DNA of 64,000 bases from Plasmodium coatneyi (taxonomy: Eukaryota > Apicomplexa > Aconoidasida > Haemosporida > Plasmodiidae): positions 372,001 through 436,000 of the forward strand of contig NC_033559.1 of assembly GCF_001680005.1 (NCBI RefSeq). Reading direction: 5' to 3'. The notes under the pieces were generated by a model. The model had not been told where the DNA came from. It worked only from the letters and a program-made list of their open reading frames with translations, and ran no database searches. Position 1 is the first letter of the stretch. Each line of letters starts with the position of its first letter. Both the position numbers and the translations under genes were made by a program. Shown one piece after another: positions 32,901-42,600 of this stretch.

Positions 32901-34031
32901 ATCTGTGTAGTAAGTCTTTTCTTTTTTATTTCCGTCACCGTCTAAATCGTCTAAATCTAATTCGTCTACAAATTGTTCTTCATTCAATTCTGACTGGTCG
33001 TCCGCGTTGGTGGTTCCTTTTCCCCCGTCTGCCTCAAAAGACTTCGTAGCATTTTCACTACTATTACCGTTATTACTATCCGGAACGGGGTGCTGTTCAT
33101 TTCCCCTCTCGGGCATTGGCCCCTCCTCCGCCAACGCCTGTTCATCGTTCATGGTTAGTGTGTTTTGCGCCTTGTAAGGAGGAGGAGCTTTGCTAGGTTT
33201 GCCCTTAATGTCGCTCATAATTTTTCCCTTACTTCTTGGGATGTACTGATTTTTTAGCTTCGTAGAATAGTCCTTGCTGCCCTGTTTTTGAATCCCATAG
33301 CTTTTCCCTTTAGTGGAGATTTTACTTAACATATTTTTCTTTTCAAAATATGCCTTATCTTTAATTTTCAATTTTGTGCAAAAGAAGGTAAAGAGTGAGT
33401 GAACTTCCACAGTGGCGTTGCAGTTCACATGATTGATAAAATTTAAGTCCCTTTCCTTTTCGTACCTCCAGTTGTCTTTCCACTTTTTCATAACACAGTG
33501 GGGGAACGGGTGTTCTTTTTCCCTTTTGTCCTTCCAAATGTGCACGTTTTTTTTTGACGATGCGCATGTCGAATCGCTGTAAGAATTTGCCTCGTTAGAA
33601 CTCTTCCTCGATATATCCCAGGAGTGCACATATTTTGCTAACAGAAGTATCAGCTCCGAATTGTTCACTTTTTTTTTCGAAAAAATGTCATCTCTGTCCA
33701 CACTCGTTTTGGCCTCATCGGCACCTATGCTGCTTGGCCTCTGTGTCTTCCTCAAAACGAATGTTCTCTTACCCCTTCGTTTTATTTTTTCCTTACAGGA
33801 TGGGGTGACAGCTGCACTTTTCAGTGTGTCCCATTTGGACGTTTCTGTCAACGCGGTTGTCACTTTGTTTAAATGCTTCCACTGAAGGAAGATCCACTTC
33901 CGCAGGCGTGTGCAGCCCCTGCGTTTGCCTTTCCCTTTTATCCTCCTATTTATGTAATGCCATTTTTTAAAAACGCAGGTATCCACTGGGGACGCGTCCA
34001 TTTGTAGGACGTCCACCTTGACTGTGTCCAT
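26952..34031 (-). CDS. Very large low-complexity protein, unknown function
   Basis: One uninterrupted exon of 2359 aa from the ATG at 34031 (MDTVKVDVLQM); the frame extends 24 nt further only from a TTG. I recognise no enzymatic domain. Visible features in order are a basic N-terminus, a Gly/Asn/Tyr-rich segment with repeated YPNYGN-like words (about residues 580-630), Lys-rich coiled-coil stretches, a long Glu/Lys/Arg coiled coil with an exact RLEEKK array (about residues 1620-1670), and a His/Gly/Ser-rich C-terminus. No signal peptide or membrane span is obvious. It borders the kir island on the right. A cytoskeletal or scaffold role would be a guess from the coiled coil only. Confidence 0.85.
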   Translation of the reverse strand: MDTVKVDVLQMDASPVDTCVFKKWHYINRRIKGKGKRRGCTRLRKWIFLQWKHLNKVTTALTETSKWDTLKSAAVTPSCKEKIKRRGKRTFVLRKTQRPSSIGADEAKTSVDRDDIFSKKKVNNSELILLLAKYVHSWDISRKSSNEANSYSDSTCASSKKNVHIWKDKREKEHPFPHCVMKKWKDNWRYEKERDLNFINHVNCNATVEVHSLFTFFCTKLKIKDKAYFEKKNMLSKISTKGKSYGIQKQGSKDYSTKLKNQYIPRSKGKIMSDIKGKPSKAPPPYKAQNTLTMNDEQALAEEGPMPERGNEQHPVPDSNNGNSSENATKSFEADGGKGTTNADDQSELNEEQFVDELDLDDLDGDGNKKEKTYYTDRCILDRSVKRVSILDKLNIGQDDKKNGKDNYQGGKKEVLNGKNGKLAAHSYANKAELIQKQFPNKEKELPHVGITQKGGEVANLKEAQHASGPSVTYPKEGATGSGNNGNKKVGAYPMENYKMHPPRKGSIKSPPTEGVAMDTQPERLTDPPMNGQTEYANNGQVLYDLNNQMGNNPYGPPNYQMNYAANFTVSNEVGIYPNCSNYPNYGNDPYYGNYPNYNNCAGYPQWTNYQPYGNMGGALPHGGVRQSQNNINETNLVAYSNQNNVKYDEDFTLNYILQKYEDDDKFFCSNDVDSANNGTGNKNELKKYTEGMNRLVEQMYFYDNFYDEFKICEERKEDSNITHTIIDTSLNLNVIDEGAEMQKESKDNQEVISKMELKINELEKNIEELKKQNEMNDKGRNDQGGGNGEGEKKNAKGETAEGGKKSKRSAVIHKLKREIERIKKENMKKKKKAKGKSNRKDVTAAQEEAAPKEEQPGSPGQENNNEDNFNLDNLINADQLNTFKDEILNNVYYYIYESYDQKDFEVLENLAKKHETKGRRITYDVNLPKHSFKHKRTSSAWFLNPLYENYMLEKEKKKKKTKRDDSSGSAYDKVEFLFHEYEQENVVKLKDENKSGVMSEIRDSDFSYESFISEKKKKIKKDKIDLIKMKNEIIRKRGETATLGRRQAEVMENTIMATLEGGVKEGHGTKAERSQDHPSKDPQEEVGKPAQNDVVNDLFVALNNYVPDKSLFDIFNFGSDDEGVDNTKGDDGRKGEKGVINQDGVALKEAVKKVPAEEGNASKDADVNTEIENKRKEKELLELEIENARKKKELEELELQLLERKKMALLADMSVREGDGGEKAEDEPEVQEKAHEPVDEAKIKDESREETPVEVEEKKEASGEEDKNEEVQNGAECVANDVNTPNPDTALKTKDDQHAEKERGESGTKKEPAPVQNNEINDCLNDYLEKQQMKKKKKNNWALYGRPKVERERNTILRRLSTSKSDSGFNEYAYMAERFFEAVTGYRSDPDEYECSEGDSKDERGEGHFPEDNTATILHINEKMKKDVDQSDAFHKLGRPNFRKKSIYQRFKSTTHNTILKKNSLKKKKKCIKRSMKENEPLKFYEENERILERAKLKLKEKLANRGGPTFLDNLLGNHKGLSGEHPNEGDTNFMKSMTIDSMSQSGNGENKKLDLKYKRMLIYQALGSSSDMGDAAGGSMQEEERNEDLLRIEEMKLLEERKRLEEEKLLEERKRLEEKQRLEEKKRLEEKKRLEEKKRLEEKKRLEEKKRLEEKKRLEEKKRLEEKKRLEEEQRLKEMEKAEKARRLEEMKMLEERKRLEEEEKKKRLEEMERMEEAKRAERARRLEEMKRLEEKRLAQVKRKVELRRLQEKRLSEAKREEQQAKQGPVEMTPVEEDKKTETAQQKKDLFRNIMKQIYTVSPLSYYRKEDRDKGEEKHQKGRKDTDEMDAEVKRSSLEVDNAEGAERNNLLDEENNLNIDRGEEHEEDATTAYHNNDVGDDQTKEGKHLQNLSCAKNYSIFEKMERERKRSFRGKTAMNGNKGVYNKHGKRDLSKNAYVNNSVIISHVINRAKDEEQHVSNAQGVDSAVEETDGEEPHGGVGNHLETRDDPNRIAILDEEKKKKLLNMRKQNLQYSNVCEGNLCSAVGDDLFDPDEEDFFATETEDSFLKIDDEEGEHMEGGTIEDIKTHVYRELYGRHGYGGGGKSNLELSSVWTGESPQCDSSPFYSAELKNLSSYDLYRKQISTDEVMWRNAKRLSTKDESISRSSAEVEEKDNVSKSSQDAYFDFEKKKIFSMEGKYKMYENSVSALSSDDSIHAWRKRYYLDSLKSHYDEGSDPFTNYSFEKIDTRNYHRGGKFAPDGHHSGSDDDILATVMNNLNGLNKKIQSIEMSYHIGNGQGNMSAGVEEYQHRRRSGRVHHVSSLHADGDYIGGYHSGGHYTVAHDEDLSSFSLYHSRTQPHINGSRNFQRVYSRQ
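29023..29166 (-). repeat. Perfect 18-nt coding array, eight copies (RLEEKK)
   Basis: Eight consecutive units of TTCTTCTCTTCCAGCCGT on the plus strand are identical base for base, encoding Arg-Leu-Glu-Glu-Lys-Lys on the minus strand. Diverged relatives of the unit extend on both sides, from about 28830 to 29240. Confidence 0.95.
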
Positions 34032-34368
34032 CCCGCCGCTCCCCCTTCTTATCAATCACATTTACAAGAAAATTTCAGGCAGCGTTTTCCTCCCCTGTCC
34101 ACAACTGCGCACATTTGGTCTTTACACAATACACGCAGAAATGTGTTAACCAGGGGGACACTCAAACAGTTATACCCCTTCGAAAAATAATCTGGAGCAA
34201 GTGCGTTTGTAACTGCAGGGGGGGCTGCTAAAAGGCCAAAAAAAAATGTATGTCTTCGATTGTCCGTTTTGGCAACCACCTGCTGAATTGTTACCGCCTC
34301 TTTGCAAAATTGGGAAAGAATATTTTTTTTTGCCGCTCGTCTGTCTGCCGCTTCGTTTCATACCATTG

Positions 34369-34407
<39 letters not shown>

Positions 34408-35822
34408 TCAAAAGTTGAGTTGTCCAAATAAAGCGCTGTTTAACCGCTGTTTGTATTCACACTTGCATAAAAAAAAAGGAAAACGTCGAAATGGAAGAGC
34501 GCACATTTTAACTGCGAAATATTATCTTCGATGTGATGACTGTGCCATGTGGCGCATGGGACGAAAATTAAAACCTTTTTAAGCGCTGCCTCTTTGCGAA
34601 CGCGGTTGGGGAACAATTGAAGAATCGAAAAAAGACGTCGCCAAAAAGTGAAGTGGTGAGATGGCAAAACTGCAGAAGTTGTCTTTGCGCTGTTGGGCAA
34701 ACATCCACCTATGCATACTGCATACGCGTTAAGAGTATTAACCCTCACGTGAACACCACCCCGTATGCATCGCCCCCCTTGCACACTACCAAAGTTTACA
34801 GCTAACTTTTGCTGAACGGACAGGTGGTTCACCAACTTTGCCTTTTTCACACTTAACAAACATGTAACTTTAAAAAAAAGAGTTTCCGTTAAAATGAACC
34901 TACCAGCTGATAAAAAAAAATATATAAATAACTTTGCAGGAATAAATTCTTTTTTTATTCATTTTCATCTTAAACCATTTTTGCGCATTCCCCCATTTGT
35001 ACATCCGAATGACGCTTTTTTTGCATAAACCAGGGGAAAAAAAAGAAAAAATTTGGCCCACACAATGCCGGAGTGAACACGTTGTTATTAAACATTTAAA
35101 AAGGAACACATATATCCAGACAATGCTAATGCTTATTGTTTCGAGGGAGTGATTAGACTCCTCCCAGTTGCAGCGTAACATGCCACCTTTCCGCCGTGGT
35201 TCTCACTACGCAGTAAAGTATGAGCAACACTATTGTAACATAACGTGTGGAAAACACTTTCGCGTAGTTTTTTTCTCCCCCCTTTGAAATAATTACGCTC
35301 AGGAAAAAAAAAAGCACATAATGAGGTACACAAAAAAAATAAAATACGAAGCAACGTAGACAACGCAGTGATATGGAAAGAGCGTGCCCCAACAAACGGT
35401 CAGATAAAATTCCCACCTATTACAAAACTGAGCAAGGTCGATTTGTGCGAAAAAAAAAAAATTCAAGTGGCGGAAAGAAAAATACCACTTAAGTGGTTTG
35501 CAGTATGTAGGAAGTGCCAACTAACGTTGACATGAAAAACCCTCTCTGGAACAAGTTCATTCCTCCTGCGCCCCAACAATTCGGACTTTTTACATGCCAA
35601 CAGTAATGTGGAAAAAATGGAAACGCTATAACAATAGGTGTGTTCTCACATTTTTTTGCCCTCTTCAAATTAGGAGTTATAAAAAAAGAAACACAAAATG
35701 GTGCCTCACCTTTTTGAGTAAGCGATTCTTCTAGCAGAAAAATGTCGGTGTGTTTATCGCCGCAGAGGGGGTCGCCTTTTCTAAAGGAAAGCCCACATAC
35801 GTGTTCGATCGAACAAGAAAGG

Positions 35823-35856
<34 letters not shown>

Positions 35857-36074
35857 ATTCGGAGAAGGCCCCAATGTGCGCTAGAGTACTTCTACATGTG
35901 CCACACCGTTTAGATGTGCATGCACAACGATGCCTTGCTTCGATCTGCTCACCCTCTTGATAACAAAATATCCACTTGCACGAAGTGCTCCCAATTGTGG
36001 GGCCCCCTCAAAAAAAAGTACACCCTATCGTGGTGCTTCCCCCAAAACAGCAGCGACTCACACAGTTATACACA
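34032..36074. other. Divergent intergenic region (shared promoter zone)
   Basis: A 2-kb spacer between the starts of the large minus-strand gene and the plus-strand rhodanese. It contains a T-run near 34371-34404 and a 33-base A-run at 35823-35855, typical nucleosome-excluding elements of Plasmodium promoters. A short upstream ORF starts at 35742. No gene supported. Confidence 0.5.
35823..35855 (+). repeat. 33-base poly(A) tract
   Basis: Uninterrupted run of about 33 adenines, 220 bases upstream of the rhodanese start codon. Confidence 0.85.
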
Positions 36075-37199
36075 ATGAGGAGTTGCAATTTCGCTAAACT
36101 GGCCGAGTTAAGGCATCCGCTGGGTATAAATTCCCCCAAAACGACATACATACGAAGGTTAAAAATAAGGATCAAGCAATTCAGCACAATGAAAATGCAC
36201 ACATGCAAGCATCTCATCGAGACGAACGAGTTGCATGACCTTATAAAGAACAAAAGGGAGCATTTGCTATTTGACGCAAGCGGTTACAATATCAGGCAGG
36301 GGGAAAAATATAAAAACTCCTTTGATGAGCACGAACAGGAAGAAAGAATAGAAGGAAGCATCTCCTTCAATTCGATAGTTACCTCCAATGAAAATCCCAA
36401 TTTTTCTTTTTTCTTCCCAACTGAAGAAGAATTTTTCTCCTACCTAAGGAAGCTACTTGTGGAAAGTCCAGTGGACATAAAAATAAATACACTAGAAGAT
36501 GTGCCTATCATTTTTTACGAAAAGGATGAAATATTTTATGCCCCCAGAATTTGGTTCATGTTCAAATTATATGGATTCCAAAATGTGCAAATTTTAAATG
36601 GCGGTTTGAATAAATGGCTCAATGAGGAAAGGGACGTCTTGGCAACAGTTGGAAAGGCACAAATATTTGAGCACCTTCCACAGAGGGACAAAATTATCCA
36701 AGTCGAAAAACTGATAAAAGAACATGTAGAAAAAAATAAAAAACAAATAAGTGAAAATTGGAATAAAAGCATATACCATTATGCAGATATAGACAATTTC
36801 ATCACCGGAAGGAAGAAAAAAAATGATAACATGGGACGTTTTGTCCTTGTGGATACCAGGCCGAACAGCTCCTTTAGCGCGCTGTTGCCCATTAATGAAA
36901 AGGAAAAAGTGGACAATTTCATTCCCTTTTCGGTTAACATACCTTATCATCATTTTATTAGAAGCCATAATGAGAAATATAAATTTTTTACTTTTAAAAA
37001 TGAGGCCGAAATAAGGAACATTTGTGACAAGTACGATCTTCTAAATGAGCAGAAGACGGTCATATCGACATGCAGCAAAGGAATCAGTGCCTGTGTTTTA
37101 CTCTTCCTTCTGCATCAGCTAAATAAGCCGCTCCACCAACTGGCACTGTATCATGGGAGCCTTGTCGATTATATGTTTAGGAAGTACGGCCTTCAGTAG
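36075..37199 (+). CDS. Two-domain rhodanese / sulfurtransferase-like protein
   Basis: 374 aa from the first ATG at 36075; the longer open frame begins only at a TTG. The N-terminus (MRSCNFAKLAELRHPLG, then several Arg/Lys/Ser) resembles a mitochondrial presequence; a later ATG at 36189 (MKMHTCKH) would remove it. The first rhodanese-like domain (about residues 45-200) has LLFDASGYN and VQILNGGLNKW. The second (about 255-374) has VLVDTRPNS and the active-site loop CSKGISA with Cys near 333, ending YHGSLVDYMFRKYG. This is the layout of thiosulfate or 3-mercaptopyruvate sulfurtransferases. The loop differs from the usual CGSGVTA of mercaptopyruvate enzymes, so substrate is uncertain. HOP2 follows 438 nt downstream on the same strand. 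Confidence 0.8.
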   Translation: MRSCNFAKLAELRHPLGINSPKTTYIRRLKIRIKQFSTMKMHTCKHLIETNELHDLIKNKREHLLFDASGYNIRQGEKYKNSFDEHEQEERIEGSISFNSIVTSNENPNFSFFFPTEEEFFSYLRKLLVESPVDIKINTLEDVPIIFYEKDEIFYAPRIWFMFKLYGFQNVQILNGGLNKWLNEERDVLATVGKAQIFEHLPQRDKIIQVEKLIKEHVEKNKKQISENWNKSIYHYADIDNFITGRKKKNDNMGRFVLVDTRPNSSFSALLPINEKEKVDNFIPFSVNIPYHHFIRSHNEKYKFFTFKNEAEIRNICDKYDLLNEQKTVISTCSKGISACVLLFLLHQLNKPLHQLALYHGSLVDYMFRKYGLQ

Positions 37200-37637
37200 G
37201 AGGTGTGCGTGGTTGGCCATTTGTTTTGCTTTCTTCCTTTAGGTGAGCAGAAGGGGACACCTCTTCTTCAAGATAGGTTTTCCGCCTTTGTTATCATCCC
37301 AGTTGAAGAGAAGCAACGTTGTTACTTTGTTATGTTTTTTTTTTTTTTTTTTTTTTTCGTTCCTCCAACTGAACAAATTTGAAAGGGGAAACCCGAGTGT
37401 ACGTACAACACTTTTTTTTTTTTTTTTTCCCTCCCACATGGGAAGAACAAGCCATTACATACAAACAGGTATACATATTTGCATATATGAACCTTTTCTG
37501 AACAATACTGAAGGAGAAGCTTCCCCAGCGTGAATTCGTTTGGACATCACCACGATGAAAAAGTTTGGAGAGATATATTTTTGTTTCCTCGTCTTTGTTG
37601 TCCATTCTATTGTGTATACATTACCGTGTATGCCAAA
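37200..37637 (+). other. Short tandem intergenic region with upstream ORF
   Basis: Only 438 nt separate the rhodanese stop from the HOP2 start. The gap holds T-runs at about 37336-37357 and 37411-37428, and a 28-codon ORF at 37555-37641 whose TGA overlaps the HOP2 ATG. Confidence 0.6.
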
Positions 37638-39188
37638 ATGAAGAACAACAAAAGTAAAGGGGGAAATAAAAAGAAAGTCCAAACGGCAAAGGGCGGGGGT
37701 ATTACTACCCATGGGAATTCGGACTCCCCAAAAATTGCCCTCCAAAATGGGGGTGGTAAAGACAAGCAGAAAGGGGAAGCCATAGAAGGCTCCCATGAAA
37801 AGGTAACTCAACAGGAAGATCGAAACAAACCTTCCGATGGTCATCAAACTACAGATAACAATTTTGAAGGGGCTAAAATGATAAGCGCCAGCCCGTCCTC
37901 CGTGTGTGCACCTATGCAGGTTCGCCCCTCAGGGAAAAAGGTGGAATACCCCAAAAAGGAAAGCAATAGGAAGAAGCCACAAAAAGGGAAAACGATCATC
38001 AAAAAGGGTGCCCCTTCCTCGGGTGATATAAATATAGAGAGTGAAAAACAAAGCAGTAATAACAAAAAAAGGAATAAACCGACCACTGGGGAAGACAGCA
38101 AAAAGGGGTTGAAAAAAGAGATGCATGAGGAAGAAAAAAAGACGAAAGGGGAGACTGCATACGAAGTACCCCCCACTAAGGAACAACCCACCATAGGGAA
38201 AGACTTAGCGCAAAGTAGTGGAGAAAAAGAAGCCGCAATCATCTCACCAGATCACCAAATATTGGAGAGTGAATCAGGTAAAAAGTGTGAGGACCCCCAC
38301 GTGGATTCCGAAAATGCCAATGGAGTGAAAACAAATGCAAATAAAAAGAGGAAAATAAGCAAAAAAGGCGAAGTGGACGGGCAAAACGAAACGAGCAGTC
38401 AGTGCGAAAAAAAGGACGGACAAGCAGTCACTTCACAGCCTGACACGATCAATGAAGAAGGTAAGGCCCCCCCCGAGACAACCACCTTGATCGAAAAAAA
38501 AAGCCAAAAAACTGCCTGCAAAAGCGACGCGGCAAATAAACCAAAAGGAGCAAAAATTACCCTCAGCGAAGAAGAAACAAAAGAAAAAATTTACAAATAT
38601 ATGAAGCAAACGAATAGACCCTACTCAGTTATTAATGTGTACGACAACCTACACGGCACCATCAGCAAAAACGTTGTCCAAAAATTAATGGACGAATTGA
38701 GTACAGAAAAAAAACTCCAATGTAAGGAGTATGGGAAAGCCAAAGTATATCTGGTCAATCAAAGGGAATTTAAAAGCCTAAATATGCAGGAAATGGAAAA
38801 ATTAAAAAAGGACATTGAAGGGATGAGAGAGCAAACCGAAGTAGCCAAAAATAATTTTAACCATTTTGCTAAAATAAAAAAAAAGGTCACTCAAGATTTA
38901 GAGCTAGTAGAAAATGTGGATAAATACAAAAAGGAATTTCACCTAGTGGAGGAAGAAATAAAAATGTACCAAGAGGCAAACAAAGCATGCAAGCTAACTG
39001 CAGACGAAATTGACCTGATTAAAAAGAAACATGGCTACTTACACGCTATGTGGCTTAAGAGGAAAAACCTCTGCGTGGAAATAATTAAGTGCGTTGCCAC
39101 TGTAACGGATAAGGACACCAAGGGCGTCATCTTCCACTTGGGCATCGACGTCGACGAGGACGTGGTCCCGCTCAGCTTGTACTCCTAG
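37638..39188 (+). CDS. HOP2: Homologous-pairing protein 2 (HOP2/TBPIP)
   Basis: HOP2 works with MND1 to help DMC1/RAD51 strand invasion in meiosis. ATG at 37638; the longer frame begins only at GTG. 516 aa, one exon. The conserved part starts near residue 313 with a winged helix (IYKYMKQTNRPYSVINVYD). It continues through KEYGKAKVYLVNQ, a coiled coil, and the C-terminal HGYLHAMWLKRKNLCVEI and LGIDVDEDVV motifs, all matching human HOP2 in order. The first 310 residues are Lys/Glu/Ser-rich low complexity absent from other HOP2 proteins of about 220 aa. In Plasmodium, meiosis follows fertilisation in the mosquito, so mosquito-stage expression is expected. Confidence 0.88.
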   Translation: MKNNKSKGGNKKKVQTAKGGGITTHGNSDSPKIALQNGGGKDKQKGEAIEGSHEKVTQQEDRNKPSDGHQTTDNNFEGAKMISASPSSVCAPMQVRPSGKKVEYPKKESNRKKPQKGKTIIKKGAPSSGDINIESEKQSSNNKKRNKPTTGEDSKKGLKKEMHEEEKKTKGETAYEVPPTKEQPTIGKDLAQSSGEKEAAIISPDHQILESESGKKCEDPHVDSENANGVKTNANKKRKISKKGEVDGQNETSSQCEKKDGQAVTSQPDTINEEGKAPPETTTLIEKKSQKTACKSDAANKPKGAKITLSEEETKEKIYKYMKQTNRPYSVINVYDNLHGTISKNVVQKLMDELSTEKKLQCKEYGKAKVYLVNQREFKSLNMQEMEKLKKDIEGMREQTEVAKNNFNHFAKIKKKVTQDLELVENVDKYKKEFHLVEEEIKMYQEANKACKLTADEIDLIKKKHGYLHAMWLKRKNLCVEIIKCVATVTDKDTKGVIFHLGIDVDEDVVPLSLYS

Positions 39189-39573
39189 GGTGATAATGCG
39201 GCAAAATCGCCACACACAGGAAATTAATTTTTTTTACAAAAGGGGAAAGCACCCAAAGTTCACATGCGTTTGTAACGTATGTACACTTTGACGAGGAGCA
39301 CTGATTAAGTCTTAAAGCGAATTGACACGGGGGAGGAAAAAAAAAAAAAAAAAAAAATTCCATCATTGCAGATGGAGGAAGGAGAAGTTAAGAATGCGTT
39401 TAAAATGAGACAAATGCCAACTGAACGGATATCCATTTGGCCATACGCGTGAAAGGTGGATCCACCTTTGGGGTCTTTTCCACTTGCACACCAGTTCGGT
39501 ATTCACTTTCCTCTTTTGACCGCGCAGGAAGGCGTATATACAACGCAGCGAAAAAGGACGCCATAGTGAAGTA

Positions 39574-39612
<39 letters not shown>

Positions 39613-39678
39613 GCTCGATGGTTAGCTAATTAGCATTGCACTGCTATACCCACGCCGGGGGATAGGGGGTAGCCCAAA
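39189..39678. other. Convergent intergenic region
   Basis: Gap between the HOP2 and RPC2 3' ends, with A-runs at about 39338-39357 and 39575-39610. No gene seen. Confidence 0.6.
39575..39610 (+). repeat. 36-base poly(A) tract
   Basis: Uninterrupted run of about 36 adenines in the convergent HOP2-RPC2 gap; on the RPC2 strand it is a poly(T) just after the stop codon. Confidence 0.85.
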
Positions 39679-42600
39679 TTAGGTCTCTTTCACCACAATT
39701 TTGGGAAAGACATTCATTGTCTGCAGCTCCTGGAAGAGCAATTTGCACGCATAGGGCATTTTAACAAGAGCATTTTTGTCACACTTCTGACAGAAGGTGC
39801 AGTAAGTGTCGTAACCCATCATTCCACAATCTTCACAAATGTACACATCACACACATCACTACTTAACATTAATCGTTCAAGTAACAAATTACTAACACC
39901 ATATGCTATGAGGCAATCTCTTTCCATTTCACCTAACCGTAATCCTCCTTCTTTGGACCTCCCTTCAGTTGGTTGTCTAGTTAACAACTGTCTTGGTCCT
40001 CTAGCCCTGGCATGGATTTTATCCTGTACCATGTGCTTTAACTTCTGATAATAAATGGGTCCCATAAAGATATACGTTTCTAGCGGTTCCCCCGTTAACC
40101 CAGAGTACAGCAATTCTTTACTAGAACAGTTGAAGCCATATTTAAACAAAATGGATGCCATCTCCTCAAAGGGGGTGCCACTAAAAATGGATCCATATTT
40201 TAATTCTCCATCTAGCACTGCTGATTTGGAGGCAACAAGTTCGAGTAACTTCCCCACTGTCATACGGGATGGAAATCCATGTGGGTTCATAATTAAATCA
40301 GGGCATATACCAGATTCAGTAAATGGCATATCTTCCTGATTAACTAGCAAACCGACGACTCCCTTTTGGCCATGCCTTGAGCTAAATTTATCCCCCAATT
40401 CGGGTAGTCTTGTTTGGCGCATAATAATTTTGTAAATTTTTAACCCTTCTGCGTTTTCTGTAAAAATAATTTTGTCAATATAAGATGGGTACACACTTTT
40501 GTATTTAACCTCATTCGCCTTTAAATCGTTTAAGTCGATTTTGCTGATATCCTTCACGTGATCTTTAACGTTTTTTGGTGAATATTTATTTATGTACACT
40601 TGTCCTTCTTTTAGTAGATAGCCAATGGAGACTACTCCGTCTACGTCCAAAGAGTGATATTTTTTAATTTCCTTGTTGTGGAATTTTTTCGGCTCCTCCA
40701 CGTTGGTGACTGCGCCGTTTTCTGCGTGGTCTCCTTCTTCCTTCACTTGGCGTTGCTTCGGTACGGCATGTTGCTTCTCCTGAAGCTGCTTTTCCTGCCG
40801 TTGTTTGTCCTGCCGCTGCTGCAGTTTGCTGATCGCCAGGGGGGAGGGCAACACCAAATCGTTGGACCCGTTAAAGTACTTCTTCAACTCCACGGCATGC
40901 TTCCTCAGAGACATGCACCTTCCGAAGCCCCTATCGATCGAGGACTTGTTCATGACAATGGCGTCCTCAATGTCGTACCCGCCGAAACTCATAACGGCCA
41001 CGATGGCATTCTGTCCAGCAGGCAATTTTTCAAAGTTAATAAATTCAATCGTCTTGGATTTTACTAGCGGTTTCTGGGGGTAAACGAGCAGATACAGTAA
41101 AGTATCACACCGAACGAACTGATTATATCCAATGGCTCCAATGGCCTGCTTACCCATTGCACATTGGTAGGTATTACGGGGACTCTGATTATGATTCGGA
41201 TAAGGAATGAGTCCAGCTACCACCCCCAATATGGTCAGGGGGTCTATTTCCAGATGAGTCGTATTTACAGAAATGTCTGACTCGTTCAGCGCGATAAGAA
41301 GATTGTTCTGTTCATTCACGTCTATCCACTCGATGACGGAACTTTTAAGTAAATCGAAAAAGTTAATGGTTCCTTTTTCTAGTGACAAAATATGCTCCTG
41401 AGTCAGCTTTGATTTTCCATTTTCCACAATTATTAGCGGCCTGCACAACCTCCCACCGTCAGTCGAAATGTAAATAGCGTTATGCAAAAAATTGTCGTAT
41501 ATAGAAACGAACTGCCCAATTTTGCCATACCTTCTTAAGCACCTAATTCGTCTCATAAATACGCGTGGCTTCTTATGCACACCTAGAAGTATCCCATTAA
41601 AAATTACAAAAAAAATTCCCTCCTTGTACATTTCCTCTCCTGTTAGACTGTCACTGTCTTCCACCCCCAGGGTGTATAATATTTCAATTAGGTGTTCATT
41701 ATTTTCGTTATCATTTGTGACATGTGTCATGAGGGCTAAATTTTTCACTAATCCACAGGATTCCCCTTCTGGAGTATCACAGGGGCATAGAACTCCCCAC
41801 TGCGATGGTTGCAATGCCCTTGGCCCACTAACCTTTCTACCTTTTTCGAATTGCGAATTCAGTCTGGTCATCATACCAATACATGCAATGAAGGATAAAC
41901 GGGACAATACCTGAGATACTCCACTTTTCTCCATTTTAAATCTTTTAATGTTCCAGTTTCCCGTCGAAATTGCTGCTTGCATCCCCCTCGTAATGATATC
42001 CTTTGGTAGACTCCTAAACACATCAGGGTAGGTTTCATTTATATTTCCGCTGTACTTTAACTTGGACGTATAATTACTTTGCATATACTTGCTGAGCGTC
42101 TGATCTATCTGCTTCTTCAGGGTGAAGTAAAAACGTTTGTATAAATCTTCAAAAAGAAGGGATATTAGCTGCCCAGCTAGCTCCAACCTCTTATTACCAT
42201 AGTAGTCCTTATCATCTAATTCGTTTTTATTATTTGCGCTATCTAGAACCCGTCTAATCATCAGACAGATGCATCTAGCTTTGTTTCTAAAATCGTACTT
42301 GTTCTTCTGCTGAATGTGGGATAGAAGAACTCTGCTCAGAAAATCCAACCCTTCTTCGATAATGTCCTTTTCATTTTTTACTTGCTTTTCCTTCATGGAA
42401 CTGAAGAACCCCTTGGCTAGCAATCTCGGCCTAATCTTCTTCCCTATGTAGAGCAGTGCATCTAAATTTGTCCTTATATTCTCACTGTACAGCTCATACA
42501 GGGATAGTAGAATCCCGTTCAGGTAATTCCTGTGCGAACCTATCATTTGAAATATTTCCTGGTCGGTTTCATACCCCATGGCTCTAAGGATAATACACAC

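Noticed and set aside
35976..36074. N-terminal extension of the rhodanese ORF
   Set aside because: Begins at TTG; the first ATG is at 36075, so the extra 33 residues are not assigned.
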